From: an uncultured Ignatzschineria sp.
GTDB lineage: Bacteria; Pseudomonadota; Gammaproteobacteria; Cardiobacteriales; Wohlfahrtiimonadaceae
Length of the DNA: 64,000 nt
NCBI GenBank assembly: GCA_945639195.1
Contig: CALZEE010000004.1
Coordinates: 186,001 to 250,000, forward strand
Reading direction: 5' to 3'
Both the position numbers and the translations under genes were made by a program. A model generated the notes under the pieces. That model had not been told where the DNA came from. It ran no database searches and saw only the letters and a program-made list of their open reading frames with translations. Of the stretch, positions 36,799-46,488 are shown piece by piece. Positions within the stretch are counted from its first letter, which is position 1, and every line of letters starts with the position of its first letter.

Positions 36799-37701
36799 AT
36801 GCTCCAAACGCTTATTTGGGTTTTATTCCCACTCTTTCTCGGCTTTGCAATTCCCCTTAAAAACCGGAAACTGATCAAGCTCGTTGATCATTCGCTGATT
36901 GCGTTGATCTATGTAATCCTCTTTATTATGGGGCTGAATCTCTCTTTGATTCCGGATCTTTGGACGCAATTACAATCGATTTTTGGAAAGACCGCAGTAT
37001 TTATCATCTGTATCCTTGGGCTCAATATGATTGCGCTCCTGATTTTAGATAAAAAACTCCCTTACCATGTGAAAGGTGAAAAACCGCAAAAAGAGTCCAC
37101 ATGGAAATCGCTACTAGGCTCATCAAAATTGATTGGTAGTATTGTTCTCGGCTTAATTGTCGGGCTTTTTAGCAATCAATATTTCACAATGCCCGCCCAT
37201 CTTGCAGAAATTGCATTAGTAATTCTCCTTGCCTGCGTAGGCCTGCAATTACGCGCGAGCGGCATTAAGCTAAAAGCCGTTTTACTGAATCGCTACGGAT
37301 TAATTTTAAGCGTCTTCTTTATTGTCTCGTCATTTGCGGGGGGGATTGTTGCTGCGCTCATCCTAAAAATGCCGGTCACACATGGCTTAGCCATTAGCTC
37401 TGGATTCGGCTGGTATTCGCTCTCAACCATTATCTTACAAGATGCTCACGGTCCCATTATGGGCTCTATTGCCTTCTTTAATGATCTATTTAGAGAGTTC
37501 TTTGCCTTTATGGTAATCCCGCTACTTATGGCGCGTTATCCGCTGACTGCTGTCGGTTCTGGCGGAGCAACCTCTCTGGATTTCGTCTTACCGGTTATTC
37601 AACGCACCGGCGGCGCACAAGTCGTGCCTGTCGCGATTAGTTTCGGCTTCATCACCAATATCCTCGCCCCGATCTTCCTCGTTTTCTTCGCGAACTTATA
37701 A
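36799..37701 (+). CDS. LysO-family (YbjE-type) amino-acid exporter
   Basis: 300 residues, seven to eight hydrophobic helices. HGLAISSGFGWYSLSTIILQD and the FNDLFREFFAFMVIP segment are the family signatures (PF03956). E. coli LysO exports lysine and thialysine; the same substrate here is an inference. The start at 36799 lacks a strong ribosome site. It is separated by repeats R10 and R11 from its neighbours. Confidence 0.88.
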   Translation: MLQTLIWVLFPLFLGFAIPLKNRKLIKLVDHSLIALIYVILFIMGLNLSLIPDLWTQLQSIFGKTAVFIICILGLNMIALLILDKKLPYHVKGEKPQKESTWKSLLGSSKLIGSIVLGLIVGLFSNQYFTMPAHLAEIALVILLACVGLQLRASGIKLKAVLLNRYGLILSVFFIVSSFAGGIVAALILKMPVTHGLAISSGFGWYSLSTIILQDAHGPIMGSIAFFNDLFREFFAFMVIPLLMARYPLTAVGSGGATSLDFVLPVIQRTGGAQVVPVAISFGFITNILAPIFLVFFANL

Positions 37702-37728
37702 GCGATCTTAGAAAATACCCATCAGGAC

Positions 37729-37874
37729 GGATTCAAAGCGGGGGCGAATGCTTGCACATCTCCAAAAATCGCGCGCTAACAGTTGAATACCGGAAGCATT
37801 CAAAAGTCGGCGAGCCGAATAAGGGAAGCACATCAGCCGTTACATCCGACGCCGCGCAAGTCCATTTAATACGC
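37729..37874 (-). repeat. Dispersed repeat locus R11, one unit
   Basis: Reverse orientation, between two convergent genes and touching the stop codon of the MetI-like gene. Cassette hairpin GAATAC-CGGAA-GCATTC keeps pairing through a G-T pair (on the repeat strand GAATGC...GTATTC). Block B is degraded (AAGCGGGGGCGAATGC). Confidence 0.82.
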
Positions 37875-38687
37875 CTATCGTTTGTTGATCAATGAATCCA
37901 ACATATCTTTGGGATTATTCGTGTTTGTACGATGATTCGTAAATTGCCCATGATTTGGGTTATCGGGATGAAACTGCGTCCCTTGTGGCGCCTCTTTGTT
38001 CGCTGCATTTTTCGCATTCGCTTTCACTGCCGCTTTCACCTTCTTTGCAGAAGCTGCACGCGCTTCACCTAAAGGCGCGAGCTTTGAGCGCAATATCGCT
38101 TGTACCGTACTTAAGATAATCTCAATCGCGATCACAAATAGTGCGTAAATTCCCCCAACAATCAAATTCATACTGATGTCATTTTTAACATATCCGTAAC
38201 GAAGCATCACTTCGCCCAATCCTCCCATTCCCATAAACCCTACAATACCGCTTGCAGAGAGAAGGAAGATCATTAAAATCCGGATATTTTTCACGGTTTT
38301 AATCGCGAGGAATTCATCATCTTCTACCTTCGAATAACTTCGTAGCATTAACGCACTAAAGAAGAATACGCCGGCAAAAGTCATAAGAAACTGCCCCGCT
38401 TCTGACCCAAGATTAGTACCCACAACCGAGCGCGTGACAGGAAGCATCACGATACAAAGAATCACTAAAGGGTAACCCCCTAAAAAGAGAATAATGCTTC
38501 TAGGAATTGCCGCCAAGAAACGAAGCGGGAGAACCTCAGATTCTCCCATCACAGAGAGGATTTTGCTCGATAAAATGCCGGCAACCAGACTAATAAAAGC
38601 CGCCCCCATAATCATGGTGAATGTCAGAATTGTCTCTTCATAAAGAAGTGCAATATTGTCAGAAAATACGTGGAGAATCTCTTCCAT
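37875..38687 (-). CDS. Orphan MetI-like ABC permease homologue
   Basis: 270 residues. Five membrane helices align by eye with methionine permease MetI: LPVTRSVVGTNLGSEAGQFLMT and the end GFMGMGGLGEVMLRYGYVKND correspond to MetI's central and C-terminal motifs. The cytoplasmic EAA loop that contacts the ATPase is replaced by SKVEDDEFLAIKTVKNIR, lacking the Ala and Gly expected. The last 65 residues form an Ala/Lys- then Asn/Gln-rich hydrophilic tail absent from MetI. No ATPase or binding protein adjoins, so transport activity is uncertain. Confidence 0.75.
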   Translation of the reverse strand: MEEILHVFSDNIALLYEETILTFTMIMGAAFISLVAGILSSKILSVMGESEVLPLRFLAAIPRSIILFLGGYPLVILCIVMLPVTRSVVGTNLGSEAGQFLMTFAGVFFFSALMLRSYSKVEDDEFLAIKTVKNIRILMIFLLSASGIVGFMGMGGLGEVMLRYGYVKNDISMNLIVGGIYALFVIAIEIILSTVQAILRSKLAPLGEARAASAKKVKAAVKANAKNAANKEAPQGTQFHPDNPNHGQFTNHRTNTNNPKDMLDSLINKR

Positions 38688-38992
38688 CTCTTTGCCCTAT
38701 CGTACGTGATACTTGGTATTTTATCTTTTCCCCCACTTATTATTCTCAATCAATTCCACAAAAATAGAGAATCTATTGAGTTCAATAAGTATTGGTAAAA
38801 GGCGATGCTTACATTGCGCTTAGAATACCGTATTTAAGGAATGTTTGAACAACTATCATTAAGTTAAAGCACTTAAAGTTACATATAAATCACCTACAAA
38901 AATGCGACAGTGAATATCACTATCGCATTTAATTGTTAAGATTATCGATGATACCATCAATCAGTATCAGTACCGATTTTTGCTTATCGAAG
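38688..38992. other. Gap upstream of the MetI-like gene
   Basis: 305 AT-rich bases. It contains the MFS terminator at 38900-38930 and the promoter region of the MetI-like gene; nothing else supportable. Confidence 0.4.
38900..38930 (-). terminator. Terminator after MFS transporter
   Basis: AAATGCGA-C-AGTG / CACT-A-TCGCATTT, five-base loop, TTTTT on the minus strand, 63 bases after the stop at 38993. Confidence 0.88.
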
Positions 38993-40426
38993 TTACTGGG
39001 CCGTTACCTCAGCCTGTACAGGATTAGGAATCATGAAGGATACAACAAAAGCAACGACCGTAATCGCAAGCCCTAAGAGCATCCCATTACCATAGCCTTC
39101 TAGCATATCACTACTCATAACAAGCATTGCCGGTAAGAGCGCAAAACTTAAACCTGCCCCTAAATGGAAGGCTGCTGCATTCATGCCCGGCAAGAAGCCC
39201 GGATTCTCTTCTGGTGAAAGGACAACGCCTAAACCATTCAACATAATATTGGCTGTTCCGGCGTAAGTTACACCAACCAACACTGTGCCGAGGATTAAGA
39301 CTGTGAGTGACCCCAACCCAAAGAGCATCAAGAGCAAGATCCCGATCACACTACCTATAAGCCCTAAACGTAAAATACGGTTATAACCATACATAGGCGC
39401 TAATCTGCCCATAAAAGGACCTACTAACCAGCCGATCAAGGCATAAGGCGCTAAGAGGTAAACGGCGGTTGTATTTGCGGTAAAGCCAAATCCAATATCG
39501 CTATTTTGTGCAAAAGAGACCACTAAACCATTCACAACGGCAAAGATTCCGGTCATCGTTAACACGGTCGTTAAAAGGAGCGCCCAAGTAGAACGTTGCT
39601 TTAAATGGTTAACCGTCACGAGTGGCGCTTTTACGCGTTTTTCGACTTGGATAAAACAGAAGAAAGCAATCAAGGCAATCGCAATTGAAGCGCCGACCAT
39701 TCCCCAATTCGCACTCGTTAGTTTCCCTGCTTCATTTAAGCCCATTAAGAAACCTGCAAGTGTGACGACTAAGAAGAGCACGCCCACCCAGTCCATCGTT
39801 TGACCTGCTGAAGGTTTTGATTCCTTCACGCCCTTGATGATAAACGGCAATGTCAGTAGACCAACGGCAGCAATAAACCAGAAGACCGGTCTAAAACCGA
39901 AGTTAGTCGCAATATAGCCCCCTAAGAAAGCATCAATGCCGGCAATTCCGCCATTCACTGCGGTGATAATTCCCATCAACATACCGTAACGCTTCGGATC
40001 TTTCACCTCAGCATGGAGCATTAAGAGACACAATGGTACAACAGGTCCTGAAACCCCTTGAATAATACGCGAGACAAAATAGATCTCGATATTCGGTGCC
40101 ATCGCCGCCAATGCGCCGCCGAGCGTTGTAATGGCGATCAGAATAAAGAGAATTCTCCGGCGCCCCACGATATCACTCAATCTCGGAATAAAGATCGAAA
40201 AGAGTGCCGCCGACATAAAGAAGGCGGTTTGCGCAAGACCAATCGTCGCTTCACTACTATTTAAGCTCTGAGAGATCGTGACAAGTACCGGGTTAAGCAT
40301 CGTTGCATTGAGCTGAAATGCCATACAAGCCATCAAAAGCGCGACCATTAATGGGACAACGCTCTTAGGAGAATCACTCATCTGCGCGGCTGCTTGCCCC
40401 TTTAGAAGGGACTCATTTTGCGTCAT
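38993..40426 (-). CDS. MFS transporter paired with nucleoside hydrolase
   Basis: 477 residues, 12-14 membrane helices, with the motif-A loop PRLSDIVGRRRILFI between helices 2 and 3 and a DHA-type overall layout. The start at ATG 40426 is chosen for GAGGTG six bases upstream; the upstream TTG is not needed. It overlaps the end of the nucleoside hydrolase gene by 14 bases, so it is translationally coupled to it and may carry nucleosides or bases. That substrate is inference from context. Confidence 0.85.
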   Translation of the reverse strand: MTQNESLLKGQAAAQMSDSPKSVVPLMVALLMACMAFQLNATMLNPVLVTISQSLNSSEATIGLAQTAFFMSAALFSIFIPRLSDIVGRRRILFILIAITTLGGALAAMAPNIEIYFVSRIIQGVSGPVVPLCLLMLHAEVKDPKRYGMLMGIITAVNGGIAGIDAFLGGYIATNFGFRPVFWFIAAVGLLTLPFIIKGVKESKPSAGQTMDWVGVLFLVVTLAGFLMGLNEAGKLTSANWGMVGASIAIALIAFFCFIQVEKRVKAPLVTVNHLKQRSTWALLLTTVLTMTGIFAVVNGLVVSFAQNSDIGFGFTANTTAVYLLAPYALIGWLVGPFMGRLAPMYGYNRILRLGLIGSVIGILLLMLFGLGSLTVLILGTVLVGVTYAGTANIMLNGLGVVLSPEENPGFLPGMNAAAFHLGAGLSFALLPAMLVMSSDMLEGYGNGMLLGLAITVVAFVVSFMIPNPVQAEVTAQ

Positions 40427-41369
40427 AATCCACCTCACCAATGCGCTCTAACGCATCTGTAATAAGATCCCAGAAGTAAGCATGATGCAGCTTCACTGCC
40501 ACTTGCGTATTACAATCTTCGCTAGGCGGATTACGGAAATCAGCCACGGTCATGCCTAAAGTTAAAGTCCCTGTTAATTCGATATCAATAGGCACTTTCT
40601 GAGTAGTCATTACTTCAGGATCAATCACATAAGCTACCGCACATGGATCATGGACTGGTGGATACTGGAAACCTTGCGCTTTCTCATATAGCACACCAAA
40701 ATGCTCAAGTAATTCCACTACAAACTTCGCAGGCTTTGTACCTAATTTTGCAATATTTTCAATCACTTCTGGCGTTGCTAAAGCTTGGTGCGTTAAGTCT
40801 AAACCCACCATTGTCAAAGGCCATTTTTCATTAAAGACAATGTGCGCCGCTTCTGGGTCAATCTTAATATTAAATTCTGCAACAGCGCTCCAGTTACCAA
40901 CGTGATAACCGCCGCCCATCAATACGACTTCTTTAACTCGCTCAGCAATTTTAGGCTCTTTACGAACCGCCATTGCGATGTTTGTTAAGCCGCCCGTAGG
41001 CACAAGTGTCACCGTTTTTGGTGGATGACCCATGATTGTTTCGATAATTAAATCAACAGCATGACGCGGATCGAGCTTAAGCTCTGGCTCAGGAAGCTCA
41101 GGACCATCAAGCCCAGATTCCCCGTGTACATCTGGCGCAATTTCAATCTCTCGCACCAAGGGTCTTGCGCAACCTGCCGCAAAAGGAACGCCGGTAATAT
41201 TGGCAACTTTTGCAAGTCCCAAGGCATTACGTGTCACTTTTTCAAGGGTTTGATTCCCCACGACGGTGGTTACAGCTAATAACTCGATATTTGGATTTCC
41301 GTGTGCTAAAAGCAATGCCATCGCGTCATCATGCCCAGGATCACAATCTAAAATGATTTTTTTAATCAT
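40413..41369 (-). CDS. Inosine-uridine type nucleoside hydrolase
   Basis: 318 residues. Splits ribonucleosides into base and ribose. The calcium-site aspartate cluster DCDPGHDD is at residues 8-15, MGGGYHVGNWSAVAEFNIKIDPEAA is the substrate loop, and PVHDPCAVAYVIDPE holds the catalytic His-Asp near residue 240. Base preference (RihA/B/C type) cannot be read. First gene of a two-gene operon with an MFS transporter. Confidence 0.95.
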   Translation of the reverse strand: MIKKIILDCDPGHDDAMALLLAHGNPNIELLAVTTVVGNQTLEKVTRNALGLAKVANITGVPFAAGCARPLVREIEIAPDVHGESGLDGPELPEPELKLDPRHAVDLIIETIMGHPPKTVTLVPTGGLTNIAMAVRKEPKIAERVKEVVLMGGGYHVGNWSAVAEFNIKIDPEAAHIVFNEKWPLTMVGLDLTHQALATPEVIENIAKLGTKPAKFVVELLEHFGVLYEKAQGFQYPPVHDPCAVAYVIDPEVMTTQKVPIDIELTGTLTLGMTVADFRNPPSEDCNTQVAVKLHHAYFWDLITDALERIGEVDYDAK

Positions 41370-41874
41370 GTTATTAACCTCTACTCTATTTATTGTCAGT
41401 TCAAACCATAATTATAACGCAATTGATCATTCACATACTTACTTCTATCAATGTATAGACATCATTTGCACATAAAATACGTTAAGATTGCTGATCAATT
41501 GATCTCAAACACTTAATAACAGAATCATGAGGCACATCTGCTCAATAGTCCAAATAAACTGCTATCACTGATCAGTCATCCTATTACTCAAAACAGACGT
41601 CCGTTACAATGTTCATTTACGCGCCATTTCAATGTAAGAATCAATTCCCGACAAAAAATACGCATTCACTACAAAAATTGTAGAAAAAAACTGTCTCAAT
41701 AGTGCTACTGAAACAATCAAAGTGATAGATCAATAAATGGAGATTCTTACAGCAAAAAAGCCTACCGATCTTGCGATCGATAAGCTTTTTATTGTAGATA
41801 TTCTGCGAGAGCATACTGATAGTTATGTTATGCGTACACATAAATAACGATCATGTTACGTCAAGCAATCATCC
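41370..41874. other. Gap upstream of the nucleoside hydrolase
   Basis: 505 bases. A TATAAT-like box lies about 50 bases before the hydrolase start on the minus strand, near ATTTATTGTCAGTT (41388-41401), a 14-mer also found upstream of the second MFS gene. The palindrome ACTGATCAGT is at 41567-41576. The terminator of the next MFS gene is at 41754-41790. No gene seen. Confidence 0.45.
41754..41790 (-). terminator. Terminator after the second MFS gene
   Basis: AAAAAGC and CGATC arms pair with GATCG and GCTTTTTT around a TTGC loop, 85 bases beyond the stop at 41875. Confidence 0.82.
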
Positions 41875-43080
41875 CTATGACAACGCTGACTCCTTATTCT
41901 CACGCTCAGCCGCTCTTGCTGCTTTAAGCGGTGGAATCACTGCGATAACTGTTAATGCCACAATTACAATGATTGATAATCCTGCGATAGAGTAACCGCC
42001 AAGGTCAATCAACTGCCCTGCAAATGCAGGCCCAATCGCAATTCCAAGGGCAATAAAGCTCCCGGTTGCAGCAACCACGCGCCCTTCTTTATCAAGCGAT
42101 GCCGCTAAACCTGTTAGGTAAGCTAATGCATAGAAGTAAGCCGTCGCATTCATTAATACGATTAAAGTGTAGAAGAATTTAGATTCTGATGCCATGAGAT
42201 AACCCAATGTAATCGAACCATGTCCAATGATTCCGATTAATACGGGAATCGTAATCCCGAAACGCGTTCCTACTTTGGCAACAATCATCGGTCCGATCAA
42301 TGCAATAAAGGCTTGAAGTGCAAGGATCATTCCCATTTCTGATGTGGTATATCCCAAAGATACACCAATCTGCTCTACAAACGCCCAACCCATCGTGTCA
42401 CGCATTGAGAAGAGGAACATCGTTGCCATCATCCCAATTGAAACCAAACCAATCAGTTTTACATTACCAGACTTAGCACTGCTTTTTTCAGGGGCATCCG
42501 CTGCTGACTCTTCACTTGAAGTATCGATATATTGTGGCAATCTAATGACCATCAATAACATCACTGCATATGTTGCAGCAACGCCGAAGTAAGTCCCTTT
42601 CAAACCGAAATTATCTGCAATAAAACCAAATCCAAGCATCACAGCAATCATTAATACCACAAAGAGTACGTTGACTTGTCCCGCTGCTTTATCCGGATCT
42701 TTCGCCGCAGCAATCACTGAGTTACCGGTTGCTAATGCTAAACCTGCACCAAAACCAGCAAAGGCACGAATAGAGATTAAAAGCGCAACATCTGTCACAT
42801 AAGCTGAGATGATATTTGCTGCAATCGCCATTAACGTTCCAACGATAGCAATCGTTCTTCTTGGTACGCGGTTAATATACGGTGCAATAAGTAGAGATGA
42901 GACCATTGCTAAGGTAAATTCAACAGAGAGAATTAATCCCGTAGTTCCTTCACTTAACCCCAAACCATCCATCATTGCGCCCATTAAGAATGGCAACATC
43001 AATAACGTTAATAACCCGACGCCATAAGCTGATGCAAAAGCAGACAATACTAAAGATCGATGTGAAATACGTTCACTCAT
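41875..43080 (-). CDS. MFS transporter
   Basis: 401 residues, 12 membrane helices. Motif A is degenerate (APYINRVPRRTIAIVG). The centre between helices 6 and 7 is a Ser/Glu/Ala-rich loop (SSEESAADAPEKSSAKSG). Substrate unknown. The start at 43080 is chosen for AGGGGAT seven bases upstream; an ATG 18 codons earlier lacks a ribosome site. A 14-mer upstream is shared with the nucleoside hydrolase operon, so coregulation is possible. Confidence 0.82.
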   Translation of the reverse strand: MSERISHRSLVLSAFASAYGVGLLTLLMLPFLMGAMMDGLGLSEGTTGLILSVEFTLAMVSSLLIAPYINRVPRRTIAIVGTLMAIAANIISAYVTDVALLISIRAFAGFGAGLALATGNSVIAAAKDPDKAAGQVNVLFVVLMIAVMLGFGFIADNFGLKGTYFGVAATYAVMLLMVIRLPQYIDTSSEESAADAPEKSSAKSGNVKLIGLVSIGMMATMFLFSMRDTMGWAFVEQIGVSLGYTTSEMGMILALQAFIALIGPMIVAKVGTRFGITIPVLIGIIGHGSITLGYLMASESKFFYTLIVLMNATAYFYALAYLTGLAASLDKEGRVVAATGSFIALGIAIGPAFAGQLIDLGGYSIAGLSIIVIVALTVIAVIPPLKAARAAERENKESALS

Positions 43081-43829
43081 AAAATATCCCCTATTTTTAT
43101 CATTATTATTGAGAATTCTAGGCGTCACAGACATTGCGCTGTATTTTTGTTATAAAGTTTGCCATAGAATTCTTCGTTTATGTTTTACTGACCCTATGTT
43201 CTCCGCACATGATTTCATCATGTAGATCATCATAAAGTAAGCTCCTCCCCAAGACATATGCCTTAACTTTTAAATACGACCGACTCATCGACTCATATCG
43301 TTTACTGACCTGTTTATAATCGATTTATTGTCAGTTTATTTATTATTAAATTAAGTGTCTTAACTTGAATTTAGATGAGATTACAAAATAAGTCTATTAA
43401 TTTTTACCTACCACAAGACCATTAATCGCCTATATTTTAGTCACTTACAAAAAATAAATCGGATAAAAAGAAGACTCCTACTTGTGTATCAACATGTTAC
43501 ATGCAACAAAATTTTTAGCGGAAATCGCATATTTTGAGAAGAAGAAATCATTTATTCTCGGAAATACTGAAATAATTTCCCCTATTTACATACATTGCGT
43601 ATCAAAATTCCGGACGATGATCGATTAATATCGTGACTATTTTCAGATACCCATCAAAATCACTTCCCCTATCCCTTCATTCAATATATAATTTTATATA
43701 TCATTTTCTTCAGAGATAGATTGAGCCATTCAATATCAGCGTAGATTAAATTATCGATCTCACCCGCTTATAAAGATATCAATGGCTAACACTACTCTTC
43801 ATTATTTACACTACTAGGAGTTCTCAATT
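43081..43829. other. Long AT-rich gap
   Basis: 749 bases, strongly AT-rich, between the divergent MFS gene and DUF2892 gene. ATTTATTGTCAGTT is at 43323-43336. No RNA gene, repeat copy or open frame of substance could be supported. Confidence 0.4.
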
Positions 43830-44015
43830 ATGAAAAAAAATATCGGAACCGTTGATGCCACCATTCGCATTATTCTTGGCCTTGTACTTTTAAGCCTAAT
43901 ATTTGTAGGCCCCAAAACGCTTTGGGGACTTATCGGAATTGTCCCGCTCTTTACCGGCATTATCCGTAACTGCCCGCTCTATCCTGTTTTAGGGATTAAT
44001 ACAAACAAGAAGTAG
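43830..44015 (+). CDS. YgaP-like DUF2892 membrane protein, 61 aa
   Basis: Small inner-membrane protein with two helices. MKKNIGTVDATIRIILGLVLL, then GLIGIVPLFTGIIRNCPLYPVLGINT, is the DUF2892/PF11127 signature including the single conserved Cys in RNCPLY. In E. coli YgaP the domain is fused to a rhodanese; here it stands alone. Function unknown. The start is preceded by AGGAG. Confidence 0.9.
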   Translation: MKKNIGTVDATIRIILGLVLLSLIFVGPKTLWGLIGIVPLFTGIIRNCPLYPVLGINTNKK

Positions 44016-44049
44016 TTTCAAAATACGAGACATAAAAGTCGAGATATAA

Positions 44050-44081
44050 AAAAGGCGCATGAAATAGATCATGCGCCTTTT
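44050..44081. terminator. Bidirectional terminator between DUF2892 gene and argD
   Basis: Perfect 12-bp stem AAAAGGCGCATG / CATGCGCCTTTT, eight-base loop, between two convergent genes. Confidence 0.92.
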
Positions 44082-44109
44082 GACTTTAGGGGAAGAAAAA
44101 GCGTATTAA

Positions 44110-45273
44110 TTAACCCTTAAGCTGCGTTAATACCGTATCTAAGATCGGCATGGTTGCATCGATCTCTTTTTCCGTCACGATAAGTGCCGGGAAGTAACGG
44201 ACAACATTACCGCCTGCAGCCACTAAGAGAAGTTTGTTCTCTAAGGCTTTCTTCACAAAATCACCCGCAGCGATCTTATCATCTAGCTTGAAGCCTAAGA
44301 GCAAGCCTTTACCACGGATCTCTTCGATTTCCGGATGTTTTGCTTGAAGCTCAGCGATCTTTTTGCAAGCGTAATCACTCATCTTATTCACGTGCGCGAG
44401 GAATTCTGGCGTTGTGATTTCATTTAATACCGTGAGCGCAACGCTACAGACGAAGGGGTTTCCGCCATAAGTTGAACCATGATCCCCTGGGACTAAGACA
44501 TCGTTTGTTCTACCTTTTGTGATACATGCGCCAATAGGCACACCGCCACCCAAAGCTTTTGCGAGCGTTACAACGTCTGCTTTTAGTGGTAATTGATCAG
44601 AATAAAGCACGCTACCTGTACGTGATAAGCCACATTGGATCTCATCAAAGATCACAAGTGCATTATGCTTTTCAGAGAGCGCTTTAATCTCGTTAATAAA
44701 CTCAGGTGTCGCAGAAGATAATCCGCCTTCCCCTTGAATCGGCTCTAAGATAATCGCGCAGATATCATCGTTAAACTTCGCTTGAAGCTCTGCAACGTTG
44801 TTATATTCCACTTCCACCGTATTTGGAATCAGGGGGCGGTAATCCGCTTGATACTTCTCTTGGCCTGTTACCGCGAGCGTTCCTGTTGTTCTACCATGGA
44901 AAGAGTTTTTCATGTAGAGAATTACGTTTTTAGAAGGTGAGATCTGCTTACCAAATTTACGCGCGATTTTAAGTGCTAATTCATTCGCTTCTGCGCCACT
45001 ATTACAGAAGAATACACGCTCGTAACCCGTCACGGCTAATAGCTTCTCTGCTGCTCTATTTTGGGGTTCATTGTAGTAGAGATTTGAGACATGAAGCATT
45101 GTTTCAGCTTGTTTTTTAATCGTCTCAACCATTTTCGGATGAGCATGCCCCAATGCATTGACGGCAATCCCTGATACGAAATCAAGATATCGATCGCCCT
45201 TATCATCGATTAAAGTTAAGCCTTCCCCTTTGACAAAATTGATCGGAAACCGATTATATACATTCAGCAACAT
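44110..45273 (-). CDS. argD: Acetylornithine aminotransferase
   Basis: PLP enzyme of arginine synthesis (N-acetylglutamate semialdehyde to N-acetylornithine); may also serve lysine synthesis. 387 residues. VIFDEIQCGLSRTGSVLYSDQ holds the PLP Asp, LAKALGGGVPIGA the Schiff-base Lys, and DHGSTYGGNP the phosphate contact. Last of four arg genes in the order argC-argJ-argB-argD, separated from argB by 322 bases that contain a 21-bp perfect inverted repeat. Start supported by AGAGGAT. Confidence 0.94.
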   Translation of the reverse strand: MLLNVYNRFPINFVKGEGLTLIDDKGDRYLDFVSGIAVNALGHAHPKMVETIKKQAETMLHVSNLYYNEPQNRAAEKLLAVTGYERVFFCNSGAEANELALKIARKFGKQISPSKNVILYMKNSFHGRTTGTLAVTGQEKYQADYRPLIPNTVEVEYNNVAELQAKFNDDICAIILEPIQGEGGLSSATPEFINEIKALSEKHNALVIFDEIQCGLSRTGSVLYSDQLPLKADVVTLAKALGGGVPIGACITKGRTNDVLVPGDHGSTYGGNPFVCSVALTVLNEITTPEFLAHVNKMSDYACKKIAELQAKHPEIEEIRGKGLLLGFKLDDKIAAGDFVKKALENKLLLVAAGGNVVRYFPALIVTEKEIDATMPILDTVLTQLKG

Positions 45274-45426
45274 GCGCTATCCTCTTTAGTGAGATTTTAA
45301 ATAAAAAATATTCGTTGAAAAGAGCGTAATTTCTCCGGCAATCATGCCAAACCACGATCTCTTATAATTCCTTATGAATCCTTATGCGGTTCTTATAAAA
45401 CCTAAAACCGTTTTAGTCATCATGAG

Positions 45427-45484
45427 AACTCTTTTATAAAAACGATGCCCAAAACAGCTCAACCATCGTTTTTATAAAAGAGTT
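45427..45484. repeat. Perfect 21-bp inverted repeat between argB and argD
   Basis: Left arm 45427-45447 (begins AACTCTTTTATAAAAACG) is the exact reverse complement of the right arm 45464-45484; the spacer is 16 bases. No T run follows in either direction, so a simple terminator is unlikely. To its left is a stretch with repeated TTCTTAT/CCTTAT words (45360-45405). Confidence 0.85.
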
Positions 45485-45595
45485 GGCAGTCTCCCGCCAT
45501 ACTCTTCTTTTTAAAGTTTACACAATTGTCATCATTAGGCGAATAAACGAATAAGCCCTATCTTACAATCCGTGTTATCTATTCATGTAATTATC

Positions 45596-46474
45596 TTACG
45601 ATTCACGGAAGATCATGGTACCGCAGCCTTCTTCTGTGAAGAGCTCGAGTAGAATCGAGTGTCTGATCTGGCCATTTAAGATAATGACATGATGAACGCC
45701 CCGCTCAATCGCCTCAAGACAAGTATTCACTTTTGGGATCATACCGCCACTAATAACGCCACTATCAATATAGCCTTGCGCTGTTGCGACCGACATATCC
45801 GGAATCAATGAGCTCTTATCTTCAAAGTCGCGATAAACACCATTAACGTCCGTCAAGAAGATCAAGCGATAAGCATCTACAGCTGCGGCAATTTCGCCGG
45901 CAACGTAATCTGCGTTGATATTGAAAGTTTCGCCATTTTCACCCATACCGATCGAGGAGATCACAGGGATATAATCTTGACTGACTAAGATATCAATAAG
46001 CTCACGGTTAATCGTTTCAATCTCGCCCACAAATCCAATATCGATCTTCTCACCGCCTTTCTCGATATATTTTTTGCGTGCCGTGATCATACCGCCATCT
46101 TTACCGCTTAAACCCACCGCTTTCGCGCCTTGTTTATTAAGATCAGCAACAATACTTTTATTGATCTTCGCAGATAAAACCATCTCTGCGATTTCAACCG
46201 TTTCAGCATCACTTACACGGTTTCCCTCAATAAACTGCGTCTCTTTATTAACACGCTTGAGCATCGTATTAATTTCTGGCCCGCCGCCATGAACAATGAT
46301 GGGATGAATGCCCACATACTTCATGAGGGCAACATCTTTCATAAACTCATCACGGACCTTCTCATCCACCATCGCTGCGCCACCATACTTGATGACAACC
46401 GTCTTATTCGCATATTTACGAATAAATGGCAGTGCTTCGACTAAAATGTGGGCTTTATCGTGATTTGTAATCAT
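45596..46474 (-). CDS. argB: Acetylglutamate kinase
   Basis: Second step of arginine synthesis. 292 residues. KYGGAAM near residue 25-31 is the Gly-rich ATP region, and HGGGPEIN near 61-68 the substrate loop, with KVNTCLEAIERGVHHVIILNG near the C-terminus. The N-terminal helix (HDKAHILVEALPFIRKYANK) is of the kind that forms arginine-inhibited hexamers. 14 bases after argJ stop; start follows AAAAGGAAA. Confidence 0.97.
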   Translation of the reverse strand: MITNHDKAHILVEALPFIRKYANKTVVIKYGGAAMVDEKVRDEFMKDVALMKYVGIHPIIVHGGGPEINTMLKRVNKETQFIEGNRVSDAETVEIAEMVLSAKINKSIVADLNKQGAKAVGLSGKDGGMITARKKYIEKGGEKIDIGFVGEIETINRELIDILVSQDYIPVISSIGMGENGETFNINADYVAGEIAAAVDAYRLIFLTDVNGVYRDFEDKSSLIPDMSVATAQGYIDSGVISGGMIPKVNTCLEAIERGVHHVIILNGQIRHSILLELFTEEGCGTMIFRES

Positions 46475-46488
46475 GATTTTTCCTTTTA

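Noticed and set aside
43081..43829. Possible small RNA or riboswitch in the long AT-rich gap
   Set aside because: No conserved core, terminator or pairing pattern that I can support by eye.
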